64,000 nt of DNA from Poriferisodalis sp965204195 (GCF_965204195.1 NZ_OZ241975.1:3410001-3474000), one strand, 5' to 3'. Counted from the stretch's first letter, positions 52,135 through 61,572 are shown. A program made the numbers and translations. The notes: generated by a model from the letters alone, not told the origin.

Positions 52135-53610
52135 CTAGGTGGCGTCAGCCGCCCCGGCCCCGTCGACGACCAATGCGACGAGGCGATCGGCGAGGACTGC
52201 CGCTTCGTGCTCAGTCGGGGCTTCGACCATGATGCGGACGACCGGCTCGGTGCCGCTGGCGCGCACCAGCACCCGCAGGTCGGGGCCTGCCCCAGCGGCG
52301 ATGCCGTCGATCACGCGCCGGGTTTCGTCGGTGAGCGGAGCTGAGCCTGCGGGCACGTTGCGGAGCAGCTGCGGGACGGCCTGCATCGCCTGAGCAGCCA
52401 GTTCGGCGCTCGTGAGCGTCGAACCATCAGACACAGCGGCGCTCGTGAGCGTCGAACCATCAGACACAGCGGCGCTCGTGAGTGGCGCATCGCCGGCGGC
52501 CCGCCGGGCAACGAGGTCGGCCAAGTGGACGGCGCTTCGCAGCCCGTCGCCGGTGGTGGCTTCGTGCCGGAAGATCACATGGCCTGACTGTTCACCGCCG
52601 AGGCTGTGACCGCCTGTATCCAGTGCTTCGAGCACCGCTCGGTCCCCTACCGCGGTCTCCATCACATCAATGTCGGCGTCGGCCATCGCCCGGTGCAACC
52701 CGAGGTTGGACATCACGGTCACAACGAGCGTGTTGCCCGCGAGCAGGTCGCGTTCGGCCAAGTCGACGGCGAACAGCGCCATCTGGCGGTCGCCGTCGAT
52801 GACCTGCCCGTCGCTGTCCACCGCGATCAGCCGATCGCCGTCACCGTCGAAGGCCACACCCAGGTCTGCGCCGATGTCGAGAACCGCTGCGGTGAGCGCG
52901 CCAGGATTCACCGATCCGCAGCCGTCGTTGATGTTGCGGCCGTCGGGCTCACAGAACAGCACGGTGACCTGCGCGCCGAGCCGCTGCAGTGCTGCGGGTG
53001 CGAGCGATGCGCTCGCGCCGTTCGCGCCGTCCACCACCAAGTGCAGGCCGTCGAGCGTGCGGCCCTCGATGGCGGCGTGCAGCGAATGCTCATAGGCGTC
53101 CAGCACCCGGTCCAGCTCGCTCGGCGAAGCCGCCTGTGCTTCAACAGCGCTGACTGCGTCGAGCCGGTGTGCGATGTCGGCCGTCGACGGGCGGTCGCCG
53201 TGCGTCAGTCGCTGATCGCCCAGGCGCTGCGCGACGGCGGCTTGCTCGGCATCGCTGAGCTTGGTGCCGCCCGCGGCGAACAGCTTGACGCCGTTGTCGT
53301 GCCACGGATTGTGAGACGCCGAGACCATCGCGCCAGCCGCGCCGAGGTGCTGGGCTGCGAACGCCACGACCGGTGTGGGCACGACGCTGAGGTCGATGAC
53401 CTCAGCCCCGTTCGCTCGTAGGCCAGCAACAAGCGCTCGTGCCAGCGCGGGACCAGATTCGCGTGTGTCGCGGCCAACTACCCAGAGCGCCGGGCCGCTG
53501 TCTGCGGACAGTGCCCGGTTCGCTGCGCACCCCAGCGCGTGCGCGACCACCTCATCGATCTCATCGAAAGCCCGCCCTCGAATGCCGTCGGTTCCGAAGG
53601 TGGGTTCCAC
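52135..53610 (-). CDS. glmM: Phosphoglucosamine mutase
   Basis: 491 residues, about 40 longer than usual. It converts GlcN-6-P to GlcN-1-P. The phospho-Ser is Ser99 in MVSASHNPWHDNG, and the metal loop DGDGDR lies near the middle. The start FGTDGIRGRAF is a family hallmark. The extra length is partly a repeat tract (LTSAAVSDGST twice plus a partial third copy) in domain 3. It works directly downstream of GlmS, whose gene follows. Confidence 0.95.
   Translation of the reverse strand: MEPTFGTDGIRGRAFDEIDEVVAHALGCAANRALSADSGPALWVVGRDTRESGPALARALVAGLRANGAEVIDLSVVPTPVVAFAAQHLGAAGAMVSASHNPWHDNGVKLFAAGGTKLSDAEQAAVAQRLGDQRLTHGDRPSTADIAHRLDAVSAVEAQAASPSELDRVLDAYEHSLHAAIEGRTLDGLHLVVDGANGASASLAPAALQRLGAQVTVLFCEPDGRNINDGCGSVNPGALTAAVLDIGADLGVAFDGDGDRLIAVDSDGQVIDGDRQMALFAVDLAERDLLAGNTLVVTVMSNLGLHRAMADADIDVMETAVGDRAVLEALDTGGHSLGGEQSGHVIFRHEATTGDGLRSAVHLADLVARRAAGDAPLTSAAVSDGSTLTSAAVSDGSTLTSAELAAQAMQAVPQLLRNVPAGSAPLTDETRRVIDGIAAGAGPDLRVLVRASGTEPVVRIMVEAPTEHEAAVLADRLVALVVDGAGAADAT
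52408..52484 (-). repeat. 33-bp tandem repeats in glmM
   Basis: Two full units at 52408 and 52441 and a partial third at 52474, identical over their shared parts. Each contains CGCTC-GT-GAGCG, a tight potential hairpin. In frame (11 residues per unit). Confidence 0.8.
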
Positions 53611-53616
53611 GCCGGG

Positions 53617-54009
53617 TTAGCGCTTGGAGTACTGGGGCGCCTTGCGGGCCTTCTTGAGGCCGTACTTCTTGGATTCCTTCTTGCGGTCGTCGCGATGCAG
53701 CAGGCCGGCCGATTTCAGCGTGGGCCGCGTTTCAGGGTCGAGCACCAGCAGCGAGCGAGCAATGCCCAAGCGCAACGCGCCGGCCTGACCAGCCACCCCG
53801 CCACCGTCCACGGTGGCGCTGACGTCGTAGCTCGCTGCGGCCTCGGTGAGTCGCAGCGGCTCGGTGATCTCCATGCGGTGCACCGATGACGTGAAGTACT
53901 CGTCGAATGGGCGACCATTCACCGAGATGTTGCCGCTGCCGGGCAGGAACCTCACCCGGGCGACGGCACGCTTGCGGCGGCCAGTGGTCTGCGTCAGCGG
54001 AACGGGCAC
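53617..54009 (-). CDS. rpsI: Ribosomal protein S9
   Basis: 130 residues. TTGRRKRAVARVRFLPGSG and the terminal KKARKAPQYSKR are the S9 signatures; the basic tail reaches the P-site tRNA. It starts with GTG and lies 59 nt after rplM, the usual pair. Confidence 0.97.
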   Translation of the reverse strand: MPVPLTQTTGRRKRAVARVRFLPGSGNISVNGRPFDEYFTSSVHRMEITEPLRLTEAAASYDVSATVDGGGVAGQAGALRLGIARSLLVLDPETRPTLKSAGLLHRDDRKKESKKYGLKKARKAPQYSKR

Positions 54010-54068
54010 GAAATCGGGGTCTTTCTCGTCGGGTATGGCGTATTGGCTACGACGTTCGGAACGGCGCC

Positions 54069-54515
54069 TCAGCGCGCCATGGCGTTGGGCAACGGCAGCG
54101 GCTGGGGCTGCTGAGCGGCATGGGGATGGTCGGGCCCGGCGTACACCTTCAGCTTGCGCAACTGGGCCCGGCCCAGGCGGTTGTGGGGCAGCATGCCGCG
54201 GATGGTGCGCCTCACCGCGTCGGCCGGTCGGCGGGCCAGCAGGTCGCCGTATTTCTCGCTGTGCAGACCGCCGGGGTAACCCGAGTGGCGGTGCACGAGT
54301 TTCTTGGTGGCCTTGTCTCCGGTCAGCACCACTTTGTCGGCGTTCACCACAACAACGTGGTCGCCGCCGTCGATGTAGGGGGCGAAGGTTGGCTTGTGCT
54401 TGCCGCGCAGGATCTTGGCCACCTCGGTCGCCATGCGGCCCAGCACCATGCCCTCGGCATCGACAACGAACCAGGAGCGCTCGATCTCAGATGCTTTGGG
54501 GGCATAAGTGCGCAC
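54069..54515 (-). CDS. rplM: Ribosomal protein L13
   Basis: 148 residues from GTG 54515, which gives the family start VRTYAPKASEIERSWFVVDA and has GGAG 8 nt upstream. ATG 54530 would add five residues. PHNRLGRAQLRKLKVYAGP is a conserved L13 segment. A GGGGTC/GACCCC inverted repeat lies just before the ATG and might affect initiation. Confidence 0.96.
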   Translation of the reverse strand: MRTYAPKASEIERSWFVVDAEGMVLGRMATEVAKILRGKHKPTFAPYIDGGDHVVVVNADKVVLTGDKATKKLVHRHSGYPGGLHSEKYGDLLARRPADAVRRTIRGMLPHNRLGRAQLRKLKVYAGPDHPHAAQQPQPLPLPNAMAR

Positions 54516-54632
54516 GCTGGAACTCCGCATGGGGTCGACTGCGAGACAGACCCCAAGAGGCTACCGGGCAGCAGCCACCGCGCTGCAGGGCACCAGCAGT
54601 CGCGGCACCGCTGCAGGTGCTGTTTCGAAGTG

Positions 54633-56354
54633 TCAGCCGACCGCCGTCACCGGCACCGTGTCGCGCCCGGCCCGCAGCAGAGTTCCCGGCCGCGCATCGG
54701 TGAACTCGCCGCCGCTCACGGCGACGTCGCCGTTGATCAGCACCGTGTCGATGCCGTCGGCCTCGCCGTAGAGCCGCCAGGCACCCCCGGGCAGGTCCTC
54801 GCGTACCTCGATCGGCTTCGGCGCCACCCCGTCAGGGTCGAAGACCACGACATCGGCATGGCAGCCCTCCGCCAAACGACCGCGGTCCGCGAGGCCGTAC
54901 AGGCGGGCCGGAACGTCGGTGAGCTTATGTATGGCATCTTCCAGCTCGAGCATCTGGCGGTCACGGGCTGCGGCCAGCAGGTACGTCGAGTAGTTGAACG
55001 TGGCCAGGAAGTCGAGATGCGCACCCGCGTCCGACGCGCCGATCACGCAGCGGTCGTCGTTCCACAGCTCCTGGCGCAGCGCCCAGCTGTCGTCGTCGTC
55101 GCCAGCGGCACGCGGGTAGAGACCGGTCTTGAGATCATCGGCAACCACTAAATCGCACAGCGCATCCCACGGGGTGATGCCCTGCTCGTCGGCAATCTCG
55201 CCGATCGTGCGACCCTCGAAGTGCGTGAGCTCGGGCTTGGTGACCTCGCCAACCGTGAGACGCTCCCAGCGGGCCACGCCCCGGAATGCGCTCGGCTGCT
55301 GGGCGAGATCGTTTAGCTCGGCGCGGCGCTGCGGGTCGGCCAGCAGCTGCATCTTCTCTGCCGGCGGCAGCGCCATGGGCTCAGCCCAGCCGTGCAGCGT
55401 GTCGAGCAGGAATCCGCTCTCGAAGCACAGCCGGCTGACTGCGGGCATCGGGGCGGTCAGCGCCACCACACGCCCGCCCTGGCGAGCGGCGAAGTTGCTG
55501 GCTTCGAGCTTCTGGGCGATGGCATCTCGATGACGTCCGTTGGCGAAGATCACGTTCCAGTTGAGCGGCCGGTCCGCCGCCACCGACATGTCGGCAAGCA
55601 GCTGGTACACGTCGGTGTCGAAGCGCTCGATGGTCGGAATGAACTCGAGAGCCACCGCCGGGCTCGACCGCAGCACCGAGCACAGCTCGATCAGCTCGGT
55701 GGCCGAAGCGTGGCGCGAGGGCACAGCCTCGCCGGCGGCGTCGTTGTGCGTCTTGGCCCACGACGAGCTGAAGCCCAGCCCACCCGAGTCGATGCTCTCG
55801 GCCAGCAGCTGCTTCATGGCCTTGAGCTCGTCGGGCGTGGCCTCGTGGCCCACCGAGCGCTCCCCCATCACGATCCGCCGCAGCGCGCAATGCCCCACCA
55901 GGAACCCGGCGTTGGGCATCAGCGTGCCGTCGATCGAGTCGAGGTACTCGCCGAAACTGCGCCAGTCCCACGGAACGCCCTCTTGCAGCGATTCGAGCGG
56001 CATGCCCTCTACCCGGGCGAGCATCCGCATCAGGTAGTCGCCGTGGTCGGGCTCCAGCGGGGCGATGGTGAAGCCGCAGTTGCCGCCGATCACCGTGGTC
56101 ACGCCGTGCAATGGCGACGGAGACAGGGTGGTATCCCAGAAGACTTGGGCGTCGAAGTGCGTGTGGATGTCGACGAAGCCGGGCGCAACCACCATGCCGG
56201 AAGCGTCGATGGTGTGCTTGGCGACACCTGCCGCCTGCGTGGCCTCGTCGCCGACGGCCACGATGCGCCCATCGGAGATGCCGATGTCGCCCTGGACCCG
56301 CGGCGCCCCCGTGCCGTCGATGATCGTGCCGCCCGCAATCCTGGTATCGAGCAT
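54633..56354 (-). CDS. N-acyl-D-amino-acid deacylase-type amidohydrolase
   Basis: 573 residues. An amidohydrolase with the metal motif GFVDIHTHFDAQVFWD, then GGNCGFTIAPL, a long barrel, and the late Asp in VIGASDAGAHLDFL. The order and GTIIDGTGAPRVQGDIGI start match D-aminoacylases and related hydrolases. It probably releases D-amino acids or hydrolyses a cyclic amide; the substrate is uncertain. AGGGGG precedes ATG 56354. It lies between rplM and the divergent truA. Confidence 0.85.
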   Translation of the reverse strand: MLDTRIAGGTIIDGTGAPRVQGDIGISDGRIVAVGDEATQAAGVAKHTIDASGMVVAPGFVDIHTHFDAQVFWDTTLSPSPLHGVTTVIGGNCGFTIAPLEPDHGDYLMRMLARVEGMPLESLQEGVPWDWRSFGEYLDSIDGTLMPNAGFLVGHCALRRIVMGERSVGHEATPDELKAMKQLLAESIDSGGLGFSSSWAKTHNDAAGEAVPSRHASATELIELCSVLRSSPAVALEFIPTIERFDTDVYQLLADMSVAADRPLNWNVIFANGRHRDAIAQKLEASNFAARQGGRVVALTAPMPAVSRLCFESGFLLDTLHGWAEPMALPPAEKMQLLADPQRRAELNDLAQQPSAFRGVARWERLTVGEVTKPELTHFEGRTIGEIADEQGITPWDALCDLVVADDLKTGLYPRAAGDDDDSWALRQELWNDDRCVIGASDAGAHLDFLATFNYSTYLLAAARDRQMLELEDAIHKLTDVPARLYGLADRGRLAEGCHADVVVFDPDGVAPKPIEVREDLPGGAWRLYGEADGIDTVLINGDVAVSGGEFTDARPGTLLRAGRDTVPVTAVG

Positions 56355-56444
56355 GTGCGGTATCCCCCTGTGACCTGGCCGATGCGACCGAGCCGATGCA
56401 GCCGGATAGACGATTGTCCGCGACCGCACCGCTCCCAGCGAAGT

Positions 56445-56450
56445 TACCGT
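56445..56450 (+). promoter_or_regulatory. -10 box of truA
   Basis: TACCGT, 7 nt before GTG 56458, predicting a leaderless truA message and favouring this start over GTG 56449. Confidence 0.5.
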
Positions 56451-56457
56451 GCCAGCG

Positions 56458-57348
56458 GTGAACGAGCATGAGTCCGCCCGCGGGTACGGGCAGCGAACCG
56501 TGCGGTTGGATGTGGCGTACCGCGGCACGGGCTTTCGTGGCTTTGCGGCCAATGAGGGTGTCCGCACCGTCGCCGGCGAACTGGGTGCCGCGCTGGAGCG
56601 CATCCTGGGCGAAACGCCCGTGCTGACCGTGGCCGGCCGCACCGATGCAGGCGTGCACGCCACCGGGCAGGTCGTGTCGTTCCGGATCGGCGGCGAGGGT
56701 CTCCGGCGGCTCGGCGGCAGTCATGACCAGCATCTCCGGGCTGCGCGCGCTTTGGCGGCCAGCACTGCCGACGGTTCGGGACAGGGCGACGACAGCCCGG
56801 TTGAACTTCCGCGCCTGGCGTCCTCGCTCAACCGCTTGCTCAACCCCGACATCGCGGTGACGGCGGCATCATTCGCCGATGACAGCTTCGATGCCCGCCA
56901 TTCCGCAACCGGCCGGGCCTACGAGTACCGGGTCCGCAACGCCACCCATCCCGATCCCCGTTCTGCCGATCTCGAATGGCATGTTGCCGCTCCGCTCGAC
57001 ATCGACCAGATGAATGCCGCTGCGGGTCACTTCGTCGGCGAGCACGACTTCACGTCGTTCTGCAGGCGACCCAAGGATCGTCCCCAAGCTTCGCTGGTGC
57101 GCACCGTGTCGAGGGCGCGCTGGTCGGCTGAAAGCGCACAGATGCAGTTCGAGATCGAGGCCAACGCGTTCTGTCACCAGATGGTGCGGGCCATCGTGGG
57201 CCAGTGCGTGGCGGTGGGGCGCGGTGACCGATCAGCCGGCGACGTGCCCGCTGTGCTGGCGGCGCGCAGCCGGGACGCGGCGGCGCCAATCGCGCCGCCG
57301 CATGGGCTGACGCTTGTCGCAGTCAGGTACCCCGACGATGCGCGCTGA
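56458..57348 (+). CDS. truA: tRNA pseudouridine synthase A
   Basis: 296 residues. It forms pseudouridine at positions 38-40 of tRNA. The catalytic Asp is in TVAGRTDAGVHATGQVVSF; GFRGFAANEGVRTV and NAFCHQMVRAIVGQCVAVG are conserved. A charged insertion (about 80-120) with low complexity is present. In other actinobacteria truA usually precedes rplM on the same strand; here it is divergent and separated by the amidohydrolase gene. Confidence 0.93.
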   Translation: MNEHESARGYGQRTVRLDVAYRGTGFRGFAANEGVRTVAGELGAALERILGETPVLTVAGRTDAGVHATGQVVSFRIGGEGLRRLGGSHDQHLRAARALAASTADGSGQGDDSPVELPRLASSLNRLLNPDIAVTAASFADDSFDARHSATGRAYEYRVRNATHPDPRSADLEWHVAAPLDIDQMNAAAGHFVGEHDFTSFCRRPKDRPQASLVRTVSRARWSAESAQMQFEIEANAFCHQMVRAIVGQCVAVGRGDRSAGDVPAVLAARSRDAAAPIAPPHGLTLVAVRYPDDAR

Positions 57349-57357
57349 TGCGACCGC

Positions 57358-60300
57358 CTATTCGGCAGTGCGGAAGGCCTCGATGCGGTTGTCGAGGTTG
57401 AAGAGCAGCGCGATGAACTGCTGCACATCGGCAGCGGTGACATCGTCGAGGGCCACGCGCCGACGTGCCGGAGTGGCCACGTCTGCGTCGTCGAGGTAAT
57501 GGCGGCTCAGCAGCGGGTTGATGAGCACTGCGTTGGTTTCGAGCGCATAGTTGTCGCTGACCACGGCGATCGCCTGGGCGAGGTCGCGCTCGGTGGGACC
57601 GTCCTCTATCAGCTCAGTCAAGATTTGCAGCACTTCCGCGTGACTCACGTCGAGGCCTTCTGACGGGCCAGTCGAGCTGATGCGCGCCTCCCACGTGTCG
57701 ACCGCAGTGTTCGGCGACACTGATGCACCGACCGAATAGGTGTCGCCGAGTTCCTCGCGCACCCTCCCGACAAGCAGGTCGTTGACCACTGCCGCCGCCA
57801 CGTCGGCGATGACGGTGGTTCGTACGGAAATCGGTGCCTCCGCTCCGAACATGACATTGAAGCCCGCTGCACCAGCATCGGCATCGACCGCGATCGTGAG
57901 GCGCTCGACTCCCTGGGGGAAGCCGGGACGGTGATTGATGAACGTGTCGCTCTCACCGGCGGGCAGCGTGCCGATGTAGCGCGCCGCCAAGCCGGCCACC
58001 GTGTCGCGGTCGATGTCGCCCACAACGGCCACGACCAAATCGTCGACATCGCTCAAGCGTGCTTGATACAGCCCGAGCAGCGAATCTGTGGTCACTGCGT
58101 CGATCTGGGCTTGGCTCGCAATGAACTTGTGCCACGGGCTGCCGCCATACAGCGCGTCCAGCAACTCCAGCTCCGAGATCCACAGCGGGAACGTCTCGGC
58201 GTTCGCGAGCCGCGTCTGCATGGCCTGCACCTGTTCGGCGACCGCCACATCGGTGATGCGCGGCTCGGTCACGTACAGGTGCATGAGCGTGAACAGTGCT
58301 TCGAGGTCGTCGGATCCGGCTGCACCGGAGAACCCCTCGGAGAATTCGGCGATGTACGGGCTGACCCGTGCCGTGGTCGTGGCAAGGTACTCGTCGAGCT
58401 GGGTCGCGGAGGCGTCCCCCACACCGCTGGAGGCCACCGCGCCGACTGCGTGGCGCACGAGCGCCGAATCGCCCTCGGTCAGCGTCGACCAGCCGCCGAG
58501 ACTCTCGGCCACGACGTTCACTTCGCCGGCTGCGATGTCCGACGGAGCGAACACCACGCGGGCGCCGTTGGCAAATCGCCACTCGTACGCATCGTCGAAC
58601 AGGTCGACCTCAGCCTCGGCAACGGGAGCGACCGGGTTCGGCGCCTCCATCAGCACGTCAACGGCTTCTTCTGCCTCCGGCGGGGCAATCGGCCGCGCCG
58701 CTTCGACGGCTGAGAGCAGCTCATCTGCGCTCGGCACCGCGGAGGGGTCGGGTCCGATGGAGACCACCAGCGGTGGTGCGATGTCGAGCACCCAACGCAG
58801 GTGCGCCGTCAACTCCTCGATCGAGTAAGTGTCCAGCAAGCCTTCGAGGCGGGCGACACGCTCAGCAGTGGACGAGATGTCCGATCCGGACAGGAAGTGC
58901 TGGACATAGCCGATCGCATACGCGTCGTCCTGACGCGTCTCGTCGCTCTGCAGCTGGAAATCGAGCGACGTTCGGATCGCGCTGACCGCTTGTTCGAATT
59001 CGTCTTGGGTAAAGCCGTAGTGGGCCGCGCCCTCCACGACCGACAGGTAGTCGGTGGTGGCCTGCACCAGATCGGAGCCCTGGTAGTTGGTGCCGTACAG
59101 CCGCAAGCCGCGCGCAGCCGCGAACGCGCTGAAGTGGGGCTCGGTCGCCTGGGCCATCAAACCGGCGCGGTGCGCCGCGTCCAAGCGGATGTCGAGCATC
59201 TGCGCGATCAGGTTCTCCATGAGCAGCAGCCGCTCGCCGCCACGGGTGTCCGTGGGCCATGCCGGCAGCTGCCAGTCGAGCGAGATGTAGATGGGGCCGT
59301 GATCAGGATGCGTCACGACGTCAGTGACCGGCTCGGTCACGAACTGCACCGTGAACGGATTTCGATCCGGCTGAGCAGGCAGAGCGCCGGCGGGCGCCGA
59401 CAGGTCGCCGAAGTGCTCGACGACGAGCTTCTCCATCTCGCTCACCGGCAGGTCACCCACGACGACGACTGCCATGTTGTCGGGCCGGTACCACGTCTCG
59501 TAGAAGTCACGCAGAACCTCGGCGGTGATCGACGAGTTCGACTCCTCGGTACCGCCGAGCTCCATCCCCTCATAGACCGTGCCCTCGTAGTAGATGGCAT
59601 TGAGGAAGTTGGAGATCCGGCCCGATGCCGACTCGTCGCGCAGCCGGTACTCGTCGAGGATGATCCCCCGCTCTTGCTCGACGTCGGCGGGAAGGATGGT
59701 GGCGGCTGACGCCCATTCCGCCAGCACGGTGAACGCGAGATCGAGTGCCCCGGCATCGTCGAGCTGGAAGTCGAGAATGTAAACCGTCTCGTCAGGGCTG
59801 GTGAATGCGTTGAGGTCGTGGCCGAAGTCGGTGCCGATGTCGCGCAGCACCTGATCGAGCTCGTTCTCGGAGAACTTCTCGGTGCCGTTGAACAGCATGT
59901 GCTCCAAGAAGTGCGCGGCGCCCTCGGCGCCCTCGGGGTCGAGCACTCCGCCCGCGTTGACCGCGAGGTGCATGACCACGGCATCACCCGGCGAGTCGTT
60001 CGATCGCAGGTAGTAGGTGAGGCCGTTCGGGAGTTGGCCGATCACCACGTCCGGGTCAACCGGCAGCAGCGACGGGTCGAGGTCGGCAGGCTCGTAGTCG
60101 TTGAACGTGCCCAGATCGACCGGGTCGCCGATCGGTTCGTCGGCGGGTTCGGGTTCGTCGGCGGGCTCCTCGGCAGGCTCAGGTTCGTCTGCGGGTTCGG
60201 GCTCGTCGGTCGCCTCGGGCTCTGCGTCGGCATCGACAGCGTCTGGTTCGTCGGTGTGAACTTCGGCTGTCTCGTCGTCGGCCGCTTCGGGTTCGCTGAC

Positions 60301-60390
60301 CCCGTCAGGTTCGTCTGGAGCACACGCAGCCGCCAGCAGGGCGGTCACAAAGAGCACGGTCAGGAGCTGGCGCCACAGAGCTGGTTTCAT
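57358..60390 (-). CDS. Lipoprotein M16-family metallopeptidase, duplicated
   Basis: 1,010 residues. A lipobox-like LLAAAC ends the signal peptide. A Glu/Pro/Asp-rich linker with EPADEP repeats (about 30-105) follows. The first M16 unit has the zinc motif HFLEHMLFNGTEKF (HxxEH around 160) and Glu in the following helix. A second M16-like half starts around 640 with FANGARVVFAPSD; its zinc motif is not evident, as in the non-catalytic halves of known M16 enzymes. It should digest peptides outside the membrane. Confidence 0.88.
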   Translation of the reverse strand: MKPALWRQLLTVLFVTALLAAACAPDEPDGVSEPEAADDETAEVHTDEPDAVDADAEPEATDEPEPADEPEPAEEPADEPEPADEPIGDPVDLGTFNDYEPADLDPSLLPVDPDVVIGQLPNGLTYYLRSNDSPGDAVVMHLAVNAGGVLDPEGAEGAAHFLEHMLFNGTEKFSENELDQVLRDIGTDFGHDLNAFTSPDETVYILDFQLDDAGALDLAFTVLAEWASAATILPADVEQERGIILDEYRLRDESASGRISNFLNAIYYEGTVYEGMELGGTEESNSSITAEVLRDFYETWYRPDNMAVVVVGDLPVSEMEKLVVEHFGDLSAPAGALPAQPDRNPFTVQFVTEPVTDVVTHPDHGPIYISLDWQLPAWPTDTRGGERLLLMENLIAQMLDIRLDAAHRAGLMAQATEPHFSAFAAARGLRLYGTNYQGSDLVQATTDYLSVVEGAAHYGFTQDEFEQAVSAIRTSLDFQLQSDETRQDDAYAIGYVQHFLSGSDISSTAERVARLEGLLDTYSIEELTAHLRWVLDIAPPLVVSIGPDPSAVPSADELLSAVEAARPIAPPEAEEAVDVLMEAPNPVAPVAEAEVDLFDDAYEWRFANGARVVFAPSDIAAGEVNVVAESLGGWSTLTEGDSALVRHAVGAVASSGVGDASATQLDEYLATTTARVSPYIAEFSEGFSGAAGSDDLEALFTLMHLYVTEPRITDVAVAEQVQAMQTRLANAETFPLWISELELLDALYGGSPWHKFIASQAQIDAVTTDSLLGLYQARLSDVDDLVVAVVGDIDRDTVAGLAARYIGTLPAGESDTFINHRPGFPQGVERLTIAVDADAGAAGFNVMFGAEAPISVRTTVIADVAAAVVNDLLVGRVREELGDTYSVGASVSPNTAVDTWEARISSTGPSEGLDVSHAEVLQILTELIEDGPTERDLAQAIAVVSDNYALETNAVLINPLLSRHYLDDADVATPARRRVALDDVTAADVQQFIALLFNLDNRIEAFRTAE

Positions 60391-60488
60391 CGAGGGCTTC
60401 GCCTTTCGGCAGCGAGTATGCGGAACAGGACGGTACCGGCACCCGAGAGGCCAGCGGCGTCGAACAGGGGCGGAGTCCTCGAAGTGCT

Positions 60489-60833
60489 TCACCACTCGGC
60501 GAGACGTTCAAGCAGCAGTTCCGGCGAGCCCGCACAAGCCGTGATGTCAGCCGTGCTGAGCGCCTCCGACCAGCGCTCGCCGTCGTGGGCCACGATGGCA
60601 GGGAGTTGGGCTGCAGCAGCGAGTTGAGCGGCTGTGGCCTCGTCGCGATGCACTAGCTCCAGCTCGACCGGCGTAGCCGCACAGGCCTGCTTCCACTGGC
60701 GCGAGCCCATCGGGTTCCAGCCGTGGGTGATGTCGCACAGGGCGCACTTGCTGCGGCCCCGCAGTTTGCCTAGGGCGTAGCGGAGCTCTCCGGCGAGCCC
60801 GCCGTCAGCGTCGTAGATGCCTACTAGCTGCAC
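60489..60833 (-). CDS. Conserved protein with CALCD motif, function unknown
   Basis: 114 residues from GTG 60833, placed 7 nt after a TATGGT box; other starts at 60845 or 60881 are possible. It begins VQLVGIYDADGGLAGELRYA, then GRSKCALCDITHGWNP. The CxxC pair with a nearby His could bind metal or form a disulphide. I have seen similar short proteins in other bacteria but no function. It is upstream of the M16 gene and diverges from sodA. Confidence 0.6.
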   Translation of the reverse strand: MQLVGIYDADGGLAGELRYALGKLRGRSKCALCDITHGWNPMGSRQWKQACAATPVELELVHRDEATAAQLAAAAQLPAIVAHDGERWSEALSTADITACAGSPELLLERLAEW

Positions 60834-60840
60834 GCGCCGC

Positions 60841-60846
60841 ACCATA
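60841..60846 (-). promoter_or_regulatory. -10 box of the CALCD protein
   Basis: TATGGT on the minus strand, 7 nt before GTG 60833. Confidence 0.4.
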
Positions 60847-60951
60847 CCGCTGGGCCAGAACGGCCCAGTCGCGAATTGCATGCCCGGGCGACGCCGAAGT
60901 TCTGACTTCCGCTGGCATACTCGCCCGGGCCGGTGACCACATGGGAAACAG

Positions 60952-61572
60952 ATGACCATCCAGCTGCCAGACCTTCCCTACGCTCCCGATGCGCTCTCCC
61001 CGCACATCAGCGAGCGCACGATCAGCTTCCATTACGGCAAGCATCACGCTGGCTATGTCAAGGCAGTGAACAGCGGGGTCGCCGGAACGCCCGATGAGGG
61101 CCGGGCGCTGGAAGATCTGGTGCGCTCGCTGCCCGCGGGCGGGCTGTTCAACGCAGCGGCCCAGACGTGGAACCACAACTTCTACTGGCAGTCCATGTCG
61201 CCCGGTGGCGGTGGCGAGCCCAGCGGCGACTTGGCGGCGGCTCTAGCGGCAAGCTTCGGTGGCGTTGACGCGTTCCGGGCCGACTTTGCCGCTGGTGCGG
61301 TCAGGAACTTCGCTTCGGGCTGGGGCTGGCTCGTGTTCGACGGTTCGGGCAGTGACGGAGCGGGCTCGCTGCGCATCGTCCAGACCGACGACGCCCAGAC
61401 GCCCCTGACTGACGGCCTGAGGGCGCTGCTGGTGATCGACGTGTGGGAGCACGCCTACTACCTCGACTACCAGAACGCCCGGGCTGCCTACGTGGATGCG
61501 TTCGTCGAGCACCTGATCAACTGGGAATTCGCCGCAGCCAACTACAGCGCCGCGCTCGACGCCCACGCCTAG
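60952..61572 (+). CDS. sodA: Fe/Mn superoxide dismutase
   Basis: 206 residues. Metal ligands lie in FHYGKHHAGYV, TWNHNFYW and DVWEHAYYLDYQN. It removes cytosolic superoxide; the metal (Fe or Mn) cannot be fixed by eye. GGGAAACAG precedes ATG, and CATACT at 60916-60921 could be the -10 box. Confidence 0.96.
   Translation: MTIQLPDLPYAPDALSPHISERTISFHYGKHHAGYVKAVNSGVAGTPDEGRALEDLVRSLPAGGLFNAAAQTWNHNFYWQSMSPGGGGEPSGDLAAALAASFGGVDAFRADFAAGAVRNFASGWGWLVFDGSGSDGAGSLRIVQTDDAQTPLTDGLRALLVIDVWEHAYYLDYQNARAAYVDAFVEHLINWEFAAANYSAALDAHA

Noticed and set aside
43280..52484. CRISPR-like arrays
   Set aside because: The repeats are few, have no variable spacers, lie in frame inside genes, and have no cas genes nearby.
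54531..54556. Ribosomal-protein autoregulatory leader before rplM
   Set aside because: Only one short GGGGTC/GACCCC inverted repeat is present, which is too little to claim a regulatory RNA.
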